Positions 17,770 through 25,772 of a DNA stretch of 35,340 nucleotides are shown here, piece after piece; position 1 is the first letter of the stretch, and each line of letters starts with the position of its first letter. The DNA is from Solirubrobacteraceae bacterium (lineage in GTDB: Bacteria; Actinomycetota; Thermoleophilia; Solirubrobacterales; Solirubrobacteraceae). The stretch spans positions 1 to 35,340 of the forward strand of contig JAJCYD010000019.1 of the NCBI GenBank assembly GCA_029263125.1, read 5' to 3'. The position numbers and the translations under genes are program-made. The notes under the pieces are model-generated. The model worked only from the letters and a program-made list of their open reading frames with translations, was not told where the DNA came from and searched no databases.

Positions 17770-17853
17770 TCGGGGCCCGCCGCGCAATCGGACATTCGTG
17801 GAGGTCCCCGACTCCCGCTCCGGCCTGGTCGTCCGGCCGTCGACGTCGAGGGC

Positions 17854-19170
17854 ATGCACACATGGTCAAGAGCGCTCGCTCACAACCTCTGGATCGGCCT
17901 CGCGCTCCTGCTCGCCGCTCCCGCGGTGGCGACCGCGGCATCGGACCCGCTGCTGTCTGAACAGTGGGCGCTGACCGATGCGGGCGCGGTCGACGCCCCG
18001 GATGCGTGGACGCGGTCGCTGGGCTCGGGATCGCTCGTCGCCGTGCTGGACACCGGTGTGCAACTCGATCACCCCGACCTCGCGTCGAACATCTGGACCA
18101 ACCCACGCGAGATCCCCGGCAACGGGCGCGACGACGACGCCAACGGCATCGTCGACGACGTCCACGGAGCCAGCATGCTCAGCCTCAACGCCGACGTCAA
18201 CGACGACAACGGGCACGGCACCCACGTCGCCGGGATCGTCGCCGCCAGCCGCGGCAACGGCGTCGGAGGCTCGGGTCTTGCGCCCCTGGCACAGATCATG
18301 CCCGTCAAGGTGCTCGACGGCTCGATGCGCGGCACGACGGACGCGCTGGCGCTTGGCATTCGCTATGCCGTCGACAACGGCGCCCGGATCCTCAACGTCT
18401 CGGTGAACACCGACTACGCGACACAGGTCGTCCGCGCCGCCGTGCAGTACGCCGGCGCGCGCGGAGCGATCATCGTCGCCTCGGCGGGCAACAACTCGCG
18501 CGACATCGACCTGCTGCCCTCCTACCCGGCGTCGCTGCCCGATGCGGGAATCCTGAGTGTCGCCGCCCAGGACGACGAGGGCCTCCTGTCGCGCCTGTCG
18601 AACATCGGCCGTCAGTCCGTCGACCTGTCAGCTCCGGGCGAGAGCATCATCTCGACCACGTCGGGGTCGCGATATGAGTCGCGAACGGGGACATCGGCGG
18701 CCGCGCCGTTCGTCTCCGCGTCGCTCGCCCTGCTGTCCAGCGCCCGCCCGGATCTGCCGATGAGGTCGCTGCGCGACGCGATCACCTCCACGACCCGGCG
18801 CTCGGGCGTGCTCACCCGAGCGCTGCGCAGCGGCGGAAGCCTCGACGCCGGCGCCGCGCTGCGCAGCGTCGGGGCCAGCGCGATACTGCGGGGCAGCCGG
18901 GCGACGCTGAAGCTGAGCACACGATCCAGGACGCGTTCGGGTTCGAAGGCCAAGGTCCGCTGGAAGGCGCGCAACGTACAGAACGTGGCCCGCTGGCGCA
19001 TCTCGCTGGATGGGCGCGTGGTGAAGCGATCGCTGAGCGCCAAGCGCACGCGGTTCAGCAAGCGCATCCGCAAGGTCGGGCGCCACAAGTGGCGCATCGT
19101 CGGCTTCGACAGCAGCGGCGGGAAGGTCGTTGCGGCCAAGCGCTCCTTCCGTATCGTGCGCAAGCGCTGA
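17854..19170 (+). CDS. Secreted subtilisin-like serine protease (S8 family)
   Basis: The 438-residue protein starts with a signal peptide ('LWIGLALLLAAPAVATAAS'). The S8 catalytic triad is intact: Asp66 in 'VAVLDTGVQLDHPD', His121 in 'NGHGTHVAGIVAAS' and Ser281 in 'TGTSAAAPFVSASL'. The oxyanion Asn is in 'IVASAGNNSRDID'. A short segment between signal peptide and catalytic domain ('DPLLSEQWALTDAGAVDAPD') matches S8 proteases of the fervidolysin/thermitase type rather than a full inhibitor prodomain. The last 90 or so residues form a very basic, β-rich domain ('VRWKARNVQNVARWRISLDG') that could bind the cell wall or act as an Ig-like module. It converges with the M23 peptidase gene, 6 nt between stops. 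Confidence 0.93.
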   Translation: MHTWSRALAHNLWIGLALLLAAPAVATAASDPLLSEQWALTDAGAVDAPDAWTRSLGSGSLVAVLDTGVQLDHPDLASNIWTNPREIPGNGRDDDANGIVDDVHGASMLSLNADVNDDNGHGTHVAGIVAASRGNGVGGSGLAPLAQIMPVKVLDGSMRGTTDALALGIRYAVDNGARILNVSVNTDYATQVVRAAVQYAGARGAIIVASAGNNSRDIDLLPSYPASLPDAGILSVAAQDDEGLLSRLSNIGRQSVDLSAPGESIISTTSGSRYESRTGTSAAAPFVSASLALLSSARPDLPMRSLRDAITSTTRRSGVLTRALRSGGSLDAGAALRSVGASAILRGSRATLKLSTRSRTRSGSKAKVRWKARNVQNVARWRISLDGRVVKRSLSAKRTRFSKRIRKVGRHKWRIVGFDSSGGKVVAAKRSFRIVRKR

Positions 19171-19176
19171 CGAGCC

Positions 19177-20643
19177 CTATGGGGCTGGCGACGGGGGCGC
19201 CGGCGGCGCGGCGGCCGGGGCAGCTTGGGCCGGAGTCGACGTCGGACCCGACGCTCCCCCTCCGCTCGTCGATGGCCCCGGAGTCGGCGCTGCCGGCCGC
19301 GGGGCCGGCGCGGGCGCCGGTTGAGCCGACGCCCCCGGGACGGGCTGCTTGGACGCTCCGAGACCGGGCGCCGGATCGTAGTCCGGCACCGCTTCTCGCT
19401 TTCCGGGGCTGCCGGTCGCGCCCCCCGTGCCCCGGCGGGTCACGGGATCGCCAACGGCGCCGGCGTCACCGTCGCCTTCGTCGTCGTCGTGAGAAGCGGG
19501 CGGCGCCGTCGCCGCGGGTGCCGGTGTGGGCACGGGCGTTCGCACCGGCGGGGGCGCCGGGGCCACGGCGGGCGCCCGGGCCGGGCGCGCGGCCCGCGCG
19601 ACGCTCGGCAGGCTCAGCATCTTCGGCACTGTCTCCTGAGGCACTTCTCCGGACAGCAGCGGCAGCGGATCGACCGCGCACCGCTGGCATTCCGCGGGGC
19701 CGCGGCGGACCTCGAAGTGCAGGTGCGGCGCGGTGCTCGAGCCGGTTGATCCCATGAGGCCGATCACCTGGCCACGCTTGACGCGCGACCCGACGCGAAG
19801 CCCGTCGGCGAAGGCGCTCTGATGCGCGTAGCAGCTGGCGAGGTGCGGCCGGTGCTGCACGCAGGTGAAGTTGCCGTAGCCACCGGATTCCCCGGGCGTC
19901 TCGATCAGCACGACCTCGCCGTCGTCGACGGCGTGGATCGGCGTGCCGGACGGCGCGAGGAAGTCGACGCCGTTGTGCAGGTGACCCGGGCGCGGACAGC
20001 CGAAGTAGCCACAGCCGCCGATGACGCCCGCGGCGGGCGTCTGCAGCTCGCCGCGACCGGGCAGCGGGATCGTGCCGAGCACACGCCACGCGCGGGCTCG
20101 CTCGATGACCATCGCCGTCGACACCTCCCCCTGCGGCTCGGAGCCGTAACGCTTGGACACCGCTCGCACCGCGGCTCCGCCGAGGCCTTCGTCGGCCTTC
20201 TCCCGTCGCAGCTGGCGGGCGATCGCCAGCACGTCGCCGCGCGCGCCCTTGCGCTTGGCCTGCTTTCCGAAGCCGGTCTCCTGGTAGTGGACCGCGGCGA
20301 CGAGCACCCACGACACGTCGTAGCGCTGCTGGGCGGCCACGTAGTCGTCATAGAAGGGGTGGCGCTCCAGCATGCGCTGGCGCACGTGCAACGGCAGCCG
20401 CGCGGCACGGATGTCACGCGCGCCCGGCGTGCCCTCGAGCTCGATCGACAGCGCGGTGACGAGCTTGCCGCCGTCGTCGCCGGCGAACAGCGACTTGCCC
20501 TGGCTGGCGCGAGATCCGCTGGCGACCGTCAGCGCCACGGTCGCGAGCACGCCGACGAGCACCGCCCCCGCGAGCATCGGGGGCAGCAGCACCTTGCGGA
20601 CCAGCACAGCCGGCCGCAGACGATCACGCGTCGACGCCTCCAC
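19177..20643 (-). CDS. M23 family peptidase (LytM-type) with lytic transglycosylase-like N-terminal segment
   Basis: The GTG at 20643 starts a 488-residue protein with one N-terminal membrane anchor ('LLPPMLAGAVLVGVLATVAL'). Residues about 75-190 ('RHPFYDDYVAAQQRYDVSWV', 'LVAAVHYQETGFGKQA') resemble a lytic transglycosylase-like region with the ETGFG signature. Residues about 215-330 are the M23 domain: 'GHLHNGVDFLAPSGTPIHAV' (His and Asp zinc ligands), 'CYAHQSAF' and 'STAPHLHFEVRRG' (HxH). The final 140 residues are a low-complexity Pro/Ala/Gly tail, probably wall-spanning. The protein would cut peptidoglycan peptides and perhaps glycan strands during growth or division. The start is a GTG with no clear ribosome binding site. 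Confidence 0.9.
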   Translation of the reverse strand: MEASTRDRLRPAVLVRKVLLPPMLAGAVLVGVLATVALTVASGSRASQGKSLFAGDDGGKLVTALSIELEGTPGARDIRAARLPLHVRQRMLERHPFYDDYVAAQQRYDVSWVLVAAVHYQETGFGKQAKRKGARGDVLAIARQLRREKADEGLGGAAVRAVSKRYGSEPQGEVSTAMVIERARAWRVLGTIPLPGRGELQTPAAGVIGGCGYFGCPRPGHLHNGVDFLAPSGTPIHAVDDGEVVLIETPGESGGYGNFTCVQHRPHLASCYAHQSAFADGLRVGSRVKRGQVIGLMGSTGSSTAPHLHFEVRRGPAECQRCAVDPLPLLSGEVPQETVPKMLSLPSVARAARPARAPAVAPAPPPVRTPVPTPAPAATAPPASHDDDEGDGDAGAVGDPVTRRGTGGATGSPGKREAVPDYDPAPGLGASKQPVPGASAQPAPAPAPRPAAPTPGPSTSGGGASGPTSTPAQAAPAAAPPAPPSPAP

Positions 20644-20716
20644 CGCTGAGATCGTTCGCCGCCGGGCGCGGGTCGCCCTTCGCGTGCAAGAGCGCTGGCA
20701 CGGCGGGTTGGTCGTC

Positions 20717-20722
20717 TAGGCT
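20717..20722 (+). promoter_or_regulatory. -10 hexamer TAGGCT, leaderless glycosyltransferase promoter
   Basis: TAGGCT is followed by GCCGCC and then GTG at 20729. CTGGCA at 20695-20700, 16 nt upstream, is a possible -35. Confidence 0.6.
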
Positions 20723-20728
20723 GCCGCC

Positions 20729-21538
20729 GTGGTCGGCGTCGTGATCCCCGTGCACGGCTTCGCGCCGTACCTCGCCGAGACGCTGGACTGCGTCCTGGCG
20801 CAGCGTCCAGCTCCGGACGCCGTCGTCGTCGTCGATGACGCCTCACCCGAGCCGATCGTCCTGCTGGCAGAGCACGCGTCTCGGTGCAGGCTGCTGCGCC
20901 GTGAGGTCAGCGGCAAGGCGGCCGGCGCCCGCGAGACCGGCTTCCGCGCGCTGCCCTCGGAGGTCCGCTTCATCGCCCTGTGCGACGCCGACGACTCGTG
21001 GGAGGCAGGCAAGCTCGAGGCCCAGCTCGCAGCGTTTGCGGCGTATCCGGAGGCAGGCGTGTGCTTCGGCCGCGCGCTCGTCGTCGGCGCTGACGGGCGG
21101 CAGACGGGCGAGCGCTGGGTGCAGCCCGCGCCCGGCCTGCATCGCGGGGAGGAGTTCGTCGGGAGCCTCTATGAGTCAAACCCGATCCCGACGTCGTGCG
21201 TCATGTTGCGCCGGGAGGCGCTTGAGCGCATCGGCGGGTTCGCCTCTGACGTGCGGATCGTCGAGGACTGGGACATGTGGCTGCGCCTGGCGGCGGCCGG
21301 CGAGGCCTTCGTCTGCGCGCCCAAGGCGGTCGTGCGCTACCGCCGCCATCCCGGCGGCCTGACGGCCGACGTGGCGGCGCTCGCGCGCAACCAGCTCGGC
21401 CTGCATGAGGCGCACGGGGGGCTGGTGGCACCCGAGGTTCGCGAGCGAGCGCTGGCGGCGGATGCCGCGGCGCTGCGGTCGGCGTCCCGGGGCGGGCTGC
21501 GGGCGCTGCTGCCGCGGCGCGACCCCTATCGCCGCTGA
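20729..21538 (+). CDS. Family 2 glycosyltransferase
   Basis: The 269-residue cytosolic protein begins 'VGVVIPVHGFAPYLAETLDC' and continues with 'VVVVDDASPE', the nucleotide-binding start of a GT-A fold. 'FIALCDADDSW' supplies the DxD metal site and 'VRIVEDWDMWLRLAAAGEAF' the ED acceptor/base region. No membrane segment is seen. It would transfer a sugar from a nucleotide donor to a cell-surface glycan or lipid; the substrate is unknown. The start codon is GTG with TAGGCT 6 nt upstream. The 3' end overlaps the convergent glycosyltransferase by 13 bp. Confidence 0.92.
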   Translation: MVGVVIPVHGFAPYLAETLDCVLAQRPAPDAVVVVDDASPEPIVLLAEHASRCRLLRREVSGKAAGARETGFRALPSEVRFIALCDADDSWEAGKLEAQLAAFAAYPEAGVCFGRALVVGADGRQTGERWVQPAPGLHRGEEFVGSLYESNPIPTSCVMLRREALERIGGFASDVRIVEDWDMWLRLAAAGEAFVCAPKAVVRYRRHPGGLTADVAALARNQLGLHEAHGGLVAPEVRERALAADAAALRSASRGGLRALLPRRDPYRR

Positions 21539-22425
21539 GCGTGCCGCAGGCGCGGGCGCGGGCGGTTGGGGATCAGGCGACCGAGCTCGAAGGCCCACAC
21601 GGCAGGGCCGTCGAGCAGGCCGAGCAGCGCCGCGTCGCGGTCTCCTCGTGCGGCGGCGACGAGCCCCTGCGCGGCCCTACGGGTGGCCCACCAGGCGAGG
21701 CCCGCCCAGCGCCTGCGGGGAAGCGCTCCGGGCCAACGCCTGGCCAGCCACGCCGAGCCTGCGCCGTGGCGCGCACGCTGGGCGAGCATGCGCGCGATCG
21801 TGGCGCGGTTGCGATGCACGACCGCGGCGTGCTCGCGGCGCTCCAGCGTCCACCCGGCGGCGCGGATGCGAAAGCACAGGTCGGCGTCGCCGCCAGAGCG
21901 CACGCCGTCCTCGAAGCCGCCGACACGCTCGAAGGCGGCGCGACGCACGGCGGCGTTGGCGGTCTGCGCGAATGCCCAGCCGTCGTGGGCGAGCGTGACC
22001 TCCTGGCTCATCGAGGACTTCAGAAACCCATAGCGCTCGGCCGCGGTGACGTGGGCGGTCCTACCCGGAGGCTCGTCGATGACGGCGCCGGCGAGGATGC
22101 CGACCTCGCTGGGGGGTGTCGAGTGGAAGTAGCGGTCCAGCAGGTCAGTCGGTGGGTGCACATCGGCGTCGAGAAACAGCAGCCACGGCGCGCTCGCGCC
22201 TGACGCCGCCCGGTTGCGCGCGTGATAAGAGGTCTGGCGCTCCCCGGCGCCGATGATGCGCACGGGCCCGCGCTTCGCGTCGGCGGCGCCGGGTCGATTG
22301 TCCGCGATCGTCAGCGTGTCGCCGGGTTGGGTGACCAGCGCCGCGATCCGCTCGGCGACCCGTTCGAGATCGGCGTCGGTGCCCTTGAACGGCAGGACCA
22401 CGTCGACGGCGGGGCGAGCGGGCAC
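21526..22425 (-). CDS. Family 2 glycosyltransferase
   Basis: The 299-residue protein has the GT-A N-terminus 'AVDVVLPFKGTDADLERVAE', a DxD motif in 'PWLLFLDADVHPPTDLLDRY', and the 'GGFEDGVRSGGDADLCFRIR' segment with the ED-like catalytic region. The last 100 residues, Arg/Ala-rich with 'LAWWATRRAAQGLVAAARGD', form an amphipathic membrane-associating tail typical of mycofactocin/rhamnosyl-type transferases; this is an inference. The start is GTG with TAGATT 6 nt upstream. It converges with the previous transferase, which resembles it only at the fold level. Confidence 0.9.
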   Translation of the reverse strand: MPARPAVDVVLPFKGTDADLERVAERIAALVTQPGDTLTIADNRPGAADAKRGPVRIIGAGERQTSYHARNRAASGASAPWLLFLDADVHPPTDLLDRYFHSTPPSEVGILAGAVIDEPPGRTAHVTAAERYGFLKSSMSQEVTLAHDGWAFAQTANAAVRRAAFERVGGFEDGVRSGGDADLCFRIRAAGWTLERREHAAVVHRNRATIARMLAQRARHGAGSAWLARRWPGALPRRRWAGLAWWATRRAAQGLVAAARGDRDAALLGLLDGPAVWAFELGRLIPNRPRPRLRHAQRR

Positions 22426-22431
22426 GCTCGC

Positions 22432-22437
22432 AATCTA
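22432..22437 (-). promoter_or_regulatory. -10 hexamer TAGATT (minus strand), leaderless
   Basis: On the minus strand TAGATT is followed by GCGAGC and the GTG at 22425. The same hexamer precedes the gene at 228. Confidence 0.6.
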
Positions 22438-22513
22438 CGACGAGCCGGTTCGCGACGCGGCTGCGACGGGTGCCGACGGCGCGGTGTTGGCATACTTGCC
22501 CGTCCCCACCCAT

Positions 22514-22587
<74 letters not shown>

Positions 22588-23099
22588 CTTCTCGAGGTTT
22601 CTGCGAATTTGACGCGTTCTCCGCAGCCCGACTCGTACGATCGAGGCGTCGAGAAGCACCGCGCATCGCCGGGTCGCTAGCGCCCCGCATGACGCCCCGA
22701 TCCGGGACTTCCATTCGGTCGGGTCTCCTGGGACGGCCGCTCCCGCACCGCGCATGAGCAACTGCAACACCGTCTCGCGTCCGGTGGTCGACCGGCTTGC
22801 GGGCCAGCCTGTGCCCTAACGTCGCTTCCCGGTGAGATAAAGCGTCAGGTCTGAGCGCCGGCTGCCGACATAGAGAGGGCATGGGCCGCCGCCCAGGTCC
22901 TTATCCGAAGCCGCCCTGCCCAGCGCACCCGTCGTCGCACGTGGTCCTCGACGGCCGCTAGAAACCTCCTGCTGACCGTCTCACACGAGCTTGGCAGAGA
23001 GGGGTCGGCCCATCGTTCCACGCCGCGCCGTCACCGACCGAGAGGATGACCCGTCCCTCTACTCGCCGGCAGCGCGACGTGAGCTGGGCCTCTGAGCCT
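22588..23099 (+). other. Intergenic, no gene supported
   Basis: About 510 bases directly after tRNA-Asp show no reading frame with recognisable content or a start signal. This is the first long non-coding stretch in the window and opens the accessory region. Confidence 0.6.
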
Positions 23100-23354
23100 T
23101 CAGGAGCGTCGGCGCAGCAGCAGCGCCAGGCACACGAGTGAAGCAGCCGACAGAGCGGCGAAGAACCCGCCGAACAGGACGTAGACCCATGCCGGCGAGT
23201 CCTGGTAGTCCGCCCACAGGTTTGACAACGCGCCGTAGGCGGGGAAGGCCGACGCAACCGCGACGCACGCCAGGAGCGCCGCTGCAACCCACCGCAGCCA
23301 GCCCACCGGCTCGTAGCGCCGGTGTCCCTGTGAGTTGCCGTCCTGACGCGCCAC
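23100..23354 (-). CDS. Small two-helix membrane protein
   Basis: The 84-residue protein has two predicted transmembrane helices, 'WVAAALLACVAVASAF' and 'WVYVLFGGFFAALSAASLVC'. Between them lies a short loop with 'LSNLWADYQDSP', and the C-terminus is basic (RRRS). The N-terminal charged part 'MARQDGNSQGHRRYEPVG' should be cytosolic. The family is not recognised. The GTG start at 23354 is preceded by TACCTT exactly 7 nt upstream, the leaderless arrangement of the core genes, which supports it as a real gene. Confidence 0.6.
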   Translation of the reverse strand: MARQDGNSQGHRRYEPVGWLRWVAAALLACVAVASAFPAYGALSNLWADYQDSPAWVYVLFGGFFAALSAASLVCLALLLRRRS

Positions 23355-23361
23355 TCGCCCA

Positions 23362-23367
23362 AAGGTA
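23362..23367 (-). promoter_or_regulatory. -10 hexamer TACCTT (minus strand), leaderless
   Basis: TACCTT, then 7 nt, then the GTG start of the small membrane protein at 23354. Confidence 0.5.
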
Positions 23368-23506
23368 GATGAAACGCAGGACGGCTCATCGAGATTGCGT
23401 CTATGCGCGCCGGATTATCTCAGCGTGAAGCCACGCCGTGGTTGTAGCGGCCAAGCCGCGAGCAGTGCCGCTCGCGCGTACAGGCCGTTTCCAGCATCAC
23501 CACCGC

Positions 23507-23851
23507 CTACTGCGTTAGCCGCGTGCCGAAAGCCGGCCGCTGACCGACGATCTCGTCTGCGACGGAACCGACCCCGCCGCCTGTATCAATGCACGCTGCC
23601 GGCCGCCCACCAATTGGGGCGCGCCCAAAGCGCCAGCGGAGTTCGCGAGCCGCAAGCTTGTCGGTGGCGGTGCATTCGTCGAGTCCGACTAGGTCCCGCA
23701 CCGTTCCGTTGCCGATCCCAAATGGCGTCTCAGCGCGCACCACGACCAGCAACAACACGACCACGATCGCCGCGACAGCAACCCGCCGCGAACTGCCGAA
23801 GAAGAGCGCGATTATCGCGGCAACCAGTAGACACCAGAGAACGACTCCCAC
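23507..23851 (-). CDS. Membrane protein with PASTA-like C-terminal domain
   Basis: The GTG at 23851 gives a 114-residue protein with two adjacent hydrophobic helices ('VGVVLWCLLVAAIIALFF' and 'VAVAAIVVVLLLVVV'). A PASTA-like extracellular segment of about 65 residues follows: 'VRDLVGLDECTATDKLAARE', 'LRWRFGRA', then 'DEIVGQRPAFGTRLTQ', which matches the 'V.DVVG…A…L…GL…V..Q.PAPGT.L' pattern of PASTA. PASTA domains bind peptidoglycan fragments, usually on serine/threonine kinases or PBPs; no kinase is attached here. The frame is open up to 23965, but the upstream part would run through the 49-bp repeat, so it is probably not coding. Confidence 0.5.
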   Translation of the reverse strand: MGVVLWCLLVAAIIALFFGSSRRVAVAAIVVVLLLVVVRAETPFGIGNGTVRDLVGLDECTATDKLAARELRWRFGRAPIGGRPAACIDTGGGVGSVADEIVGQRPAFGTRLTQ

Positions 23852-23853
23852 TC

Positions 23854-23902
23854 GAGCGCAGCGGTGCAAGGTAGCCTGATCGCGACGGCGTCCCCGTAGC
23901 CG
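23854..23902 (+). repeat. 49-bp dispersed direct repeat, copy 1
   Basis: It begins GAGCGCAGCGGTGCAAGG and ends GTAGCCG. It matches copy 2 at 30420-30468 at 47 of 49 positions (T/C at the 19th base and C/G at the 42nd). It lies between the PASTA-like membrane gene and vapBC. The identity stops abruptly on the left edge. Confidence 0.9.
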
Positions 23903-23937
23903 TTCGGCCCGCGGACTTGCGCTAGGCACGCATTGCG

Positions 23938-23951
23938 TCATCATGTGATGA
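23938..23951 (+). promoter_or_regulatory. Inverted repeat upstream of vapB, possible operator
   Basis: TCATCA and TGATGA flank a 2-nt centre (23938-23951), about 30 nt before the vapB start. VapB-VapC complexes usually bind short palindromes in their own promoter. The arms are only 6 bp, so this is tentative. Confidence 0.4.
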
Positions 23952-23980
23952 GTTGATCCATGCACATGAGAGGCGCGGAG

Positions 23981-24178
23981 ATGAGAACCACGCTCGTACT
24001 CGATGACGAACTGCTCGCCGAGGCGCAGCGCCTGACAGGCGTGAAGGAGAAGACCTCGCTCGTGCGGGAGGGGCTCAGCGCGTTGATCGAGCGCGAGAGT
24101 GCCCGACGCCTTGCTCGCCTCGGCGGAACCGAGCCGGCGCTTACGCCGATCCCGCGCCGGCGCTCTGGCGACGAGTGA
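23981..24178 (+). CDS. vapB: VapB-type antitoxin
   Basis: The 65-residue protein 'MRTTLVLDDELLAEAQRLTG' followed by 'VKEKTSLVREGLSALIERES' has the ribbon-helix-helix plan of VapB antitoxins (DUF2191 type). The strand TTLVLDDELL is followed by helix 1 and by helix 2 'KTSLVREGLSALIE'. The C-terminal tail, Arg/Pro-rich, should wrap the toxin. ATG 23981 matches the usual family start and has AGAGG 7 nt upstream; ATGs at 23960 and 23966 are alternatives. The stop overlaps the vapC GTG by 4 bp (GTGA), giving coupled synthesis with antitoxin first. Confidence 0.9.
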   Translation: MRTTLVLDDELLAEAQRLTGVKEKTSLVREGLSALIERESARRLARLGGTEPALTPIPRRRSGDE

Positions 24179-24552
24179 TCCTCGTCGATACCGCGGTGTG
24201 GATCGACCACTTCCGTGATGTCGATCGAACGTTGACCGAGCTGCTCGACAGTAGCGTCGTCCTAGCGCACCCGTGGGTCACCGGAGACCTCGCGCTCGGC
24301 CACCTGCGAGGCCGTGTGGAGATCCTCCGACTACTGGGTGACCTCCCGCAGGCGACGGTCGCGTCGCCTGCCGAGCTCCTGGCGCTGATCGAGCTTCGAG
24401 AGCTGTACGGGCTGGGCATCGGCTACATGGACGCGCAGCTGCTCGCCGCGACCATGCTCACCGAGGACGCGGCGCTCTGGACGCGCGATCGGCGACTACA
24501 CGCGGCGGCTGAACGACTGGGGCTGGCCTTCACACCGCGTACGAGCGGCTGA
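24175..24552 (+). CDS. vapC: VapC-type PIN-domain toxin ribonuclease
   Basis: The 125-residue PIN-domain protein cleaves RNA (often initiator tRNA or rRNA loops in this family) when free of VapB. Acidic residues of the metal site are seen in 'MILVDTAVWIDHFRD' (Asp5), 'VTGDLALGHLRG', 'GIGYMDAQLLAATML' and 'LWTRDRRLHAAAERLG'. The second acidic position, usually Glu in 'GELALG', is Asp here, a conservative change that may still bind Mg2+. Length and the GTGA overlap with vapB are typical. The gene appears intact. Confidence 0.92.
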   Translation: MILVDTAVWIDHFRDVDRTLTELLDSSVVLAHPWVTGDLALGHLRGRVEILRLLGDLPQATVASPAELLALIELRELYGLGIGYMDAQLLAATMLTEDAALWTRDRRLHAAAERLGLAFTPRTSG

Positions 24553-24610
24553 CCCGTCCCACAAGCCGTTCGATCTCGGGACCGCTCGACTACCCGATCG
24601 GCCGTCGATC

Positions 24611-24616
24611 TACGGT
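24611..24616 (+). promoter_or_regulatory. -10 hexamer TACGGT, leaderless nuclease promoter
   Basis: TACGGT is followed by ACGGGC (6 nt) and GTG at 24623. TCGACT at 24586 is a possible, loosely spaced -35. Confidence 0.55.
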
Positions 24617-24622
24617 ACGGGC

Positions 24623-25204
24623 GTGGCGGGGCTCTCTTTGGACTATCAGGCCGTGCTGGCGTCTCTGGATCTTCCCGTGGACGCCGTGGTAATCGGCGCC
24701 GCGTTGTTGAAGGCGTTCGGGGACCGCTACGCCACCGAGCACGAAGCGTCGGCGCTGCACGAATTCGAGCAGTCCGGCGCCACGTACCTATTTGACTTTG
24801 CGAGCTCCGCTGACCTGCCGCAGGAGGATCGAACGGTCGCTGCGTGGGCGTTGTCCCCCGCGACGGTTGCCCAGCGCGACAGCTCCTACCAACGCGGGTT
24901 CCCGCTGGCGCCGCACGCGTACGAAGCGCCAGTTGACCGTGGCCACGTCATACCGCACCTGTCCGGAGGCGAGTTCGGACCCAACATCTTCCGCCAGGAC
25001 CGAGCGCTGAACCGCGGTTGGTCCGAGGAGGGCAAGCGCTACCGCGCGCTAGAGCGTGAGGCGGCAGCGATGCCCGGGACCTTGTACGTCGCGCACCTCA
25101 TCTACACCGACGACTCGGCGCACCCCTCTGAGGTTGAAACCGGCGTGCTCCGCGGCTCCACGCTGCACGTCGAGCGGTTTTGCAACAGGCCCGGCAGCGG
25201 CTGA
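24623..25204 (+). CDS. DNA/RNA non-specific endonuclease-like protein (ββα-metal, DRGH)
   Basis: The 193-residue protein has the ββα-metal nuclease core 'APVDRGHVIPHLSGGEFGPN' followed by 'IFRQDRALNRGWSEEGKRYR'. It contains DRGH with the general-base His and a downstream Asn for metal binding (NIFxQDRxLNRG, compare NLVPQxxxLNQG in NucA-type nucleases). The N-terminal 110 residues are not recognised. No signal peptide or membrane helix exists, so the nuclease would stay in the cytosol unless carried out by another system. No immunity gene is evident next to it. It could be a stand-alone defence or toxin effector. The start is a GTG with TACGGT 6 nt upstream. Confidence 0.75.
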   Translation: MAGLSLDYQAVLASLDLPVDAVVIGAALLKAFGDRYATEHEASALHEFEQSGATYLFDFASSADLPQEDRTVAAWALSPATVAQRDSSYQRGFPLAPHAYEAPVDRGHVIPHLSGGEFGPNIFRQDRALNRGWSEEGKRYRALEREAAAMPGTLYVAHLIYTDDSAHPSEVETGVLRGSTLHVERFCNRPGSG

Positions 25205-25574
25205 GCTGCACCGGATGGAGGGTTCGAACCATCCCACAGCCGAACCGGCTATGGGTGTTGCCCTCGACCGAGGCGCTGCTGCGTTAGCCCAAACGGCAGT
25301 TCCGTGTCAGGCTGCCCTCTAGCCGCGCGGCGGAGGGTGTCGCCGGGGTCGGCCTCGACAGTGTCGTCCACTACAACGATGTCGCCGGGCCGCGAGCTGC
25401 TGCGGCTGCTGGGCTGTTGGGCGCAAGAGGGCCTGCACGAAGTTCTCGAGGCACCCGCAGTGGTCCGGTCATCCCAGACAAATCCAAGCCAGGATCGACT
25501 CCAACAGTCGCCGACGAAGCACCTCGTCCGTCCGCTCGACGTTCCCGTGCGGGGCCGGCGATGGGCATCCGGCT
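25205..25574 (+). other. Intergenic, hairpin but no gene supported
   Basis: The only structure seen is GGATGG (25212-25217) paired with CCATCC across a 10-nt loop holding GGTTCGAA. It resembles a tRNA T-arm but has no cloverleaf around it. No frame in this 370-bp stretch has recognisable coding content. Confidence 0.5.
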
Positions 25575-25772
25575 TCAGCGCGCTCCCGATGGCGAAGGGA
25601 TCGCGAGTTGTCGGCAGATCGCGCGAGCAGTGCCGGTCGGGATCTCGCGGTGCCGGGGCACGGGCGCGCGCAGGTCGGAGGGCGGGTTGTGCCAGATGGT
25701 GTGGTTGGCGCCCTCGCGCAGCACGTCGCAGCCGTGAGCGGTGAGATGGCGCTCGAGTTCGCGGCGTTTCAA
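25575..25772 (-). CDS. hicA: HicA-type toxin (mRNA interferase)
   Basis: The 65-residue protein 'MKRRELERHLTAHGCDVLRE' followed by 'GANHTIWHNPP' and 'APVPRHREIPTGTARAICRQ' is a classic HicA, a dsRBD-like fold whose catalytic His lies in 'GANHTIWHNP'. It cleaves mRNA in the absence of HicB. The ATG overlaps the hicB stop by 4 bp, so the antitoxin is made first. The gene is complete. Confidence 0.94.
   Translation of the reverse strand: MKRRELERHLTAHGCDVLREGANHTIWHNPPSDLRAPVPRHREIPTGTARAICRQLAIPSPSGAR

Noticed and set aside
12701-17799. A 13-base string ATCGGACATTCGT occurs before both the RTX gene (12701) and the subtilase gene (17787).
   Set aside because: At this GC content several 13-mers are expected to recur by chance in 35 kb, and the distances to the start codons differ.
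25212-25233. A tRNA T-arm-like hairpin with GGTTCGAA near 25220.
   Set aside because: No D-arm, anticodon arm or acceptor stem could be found around it.
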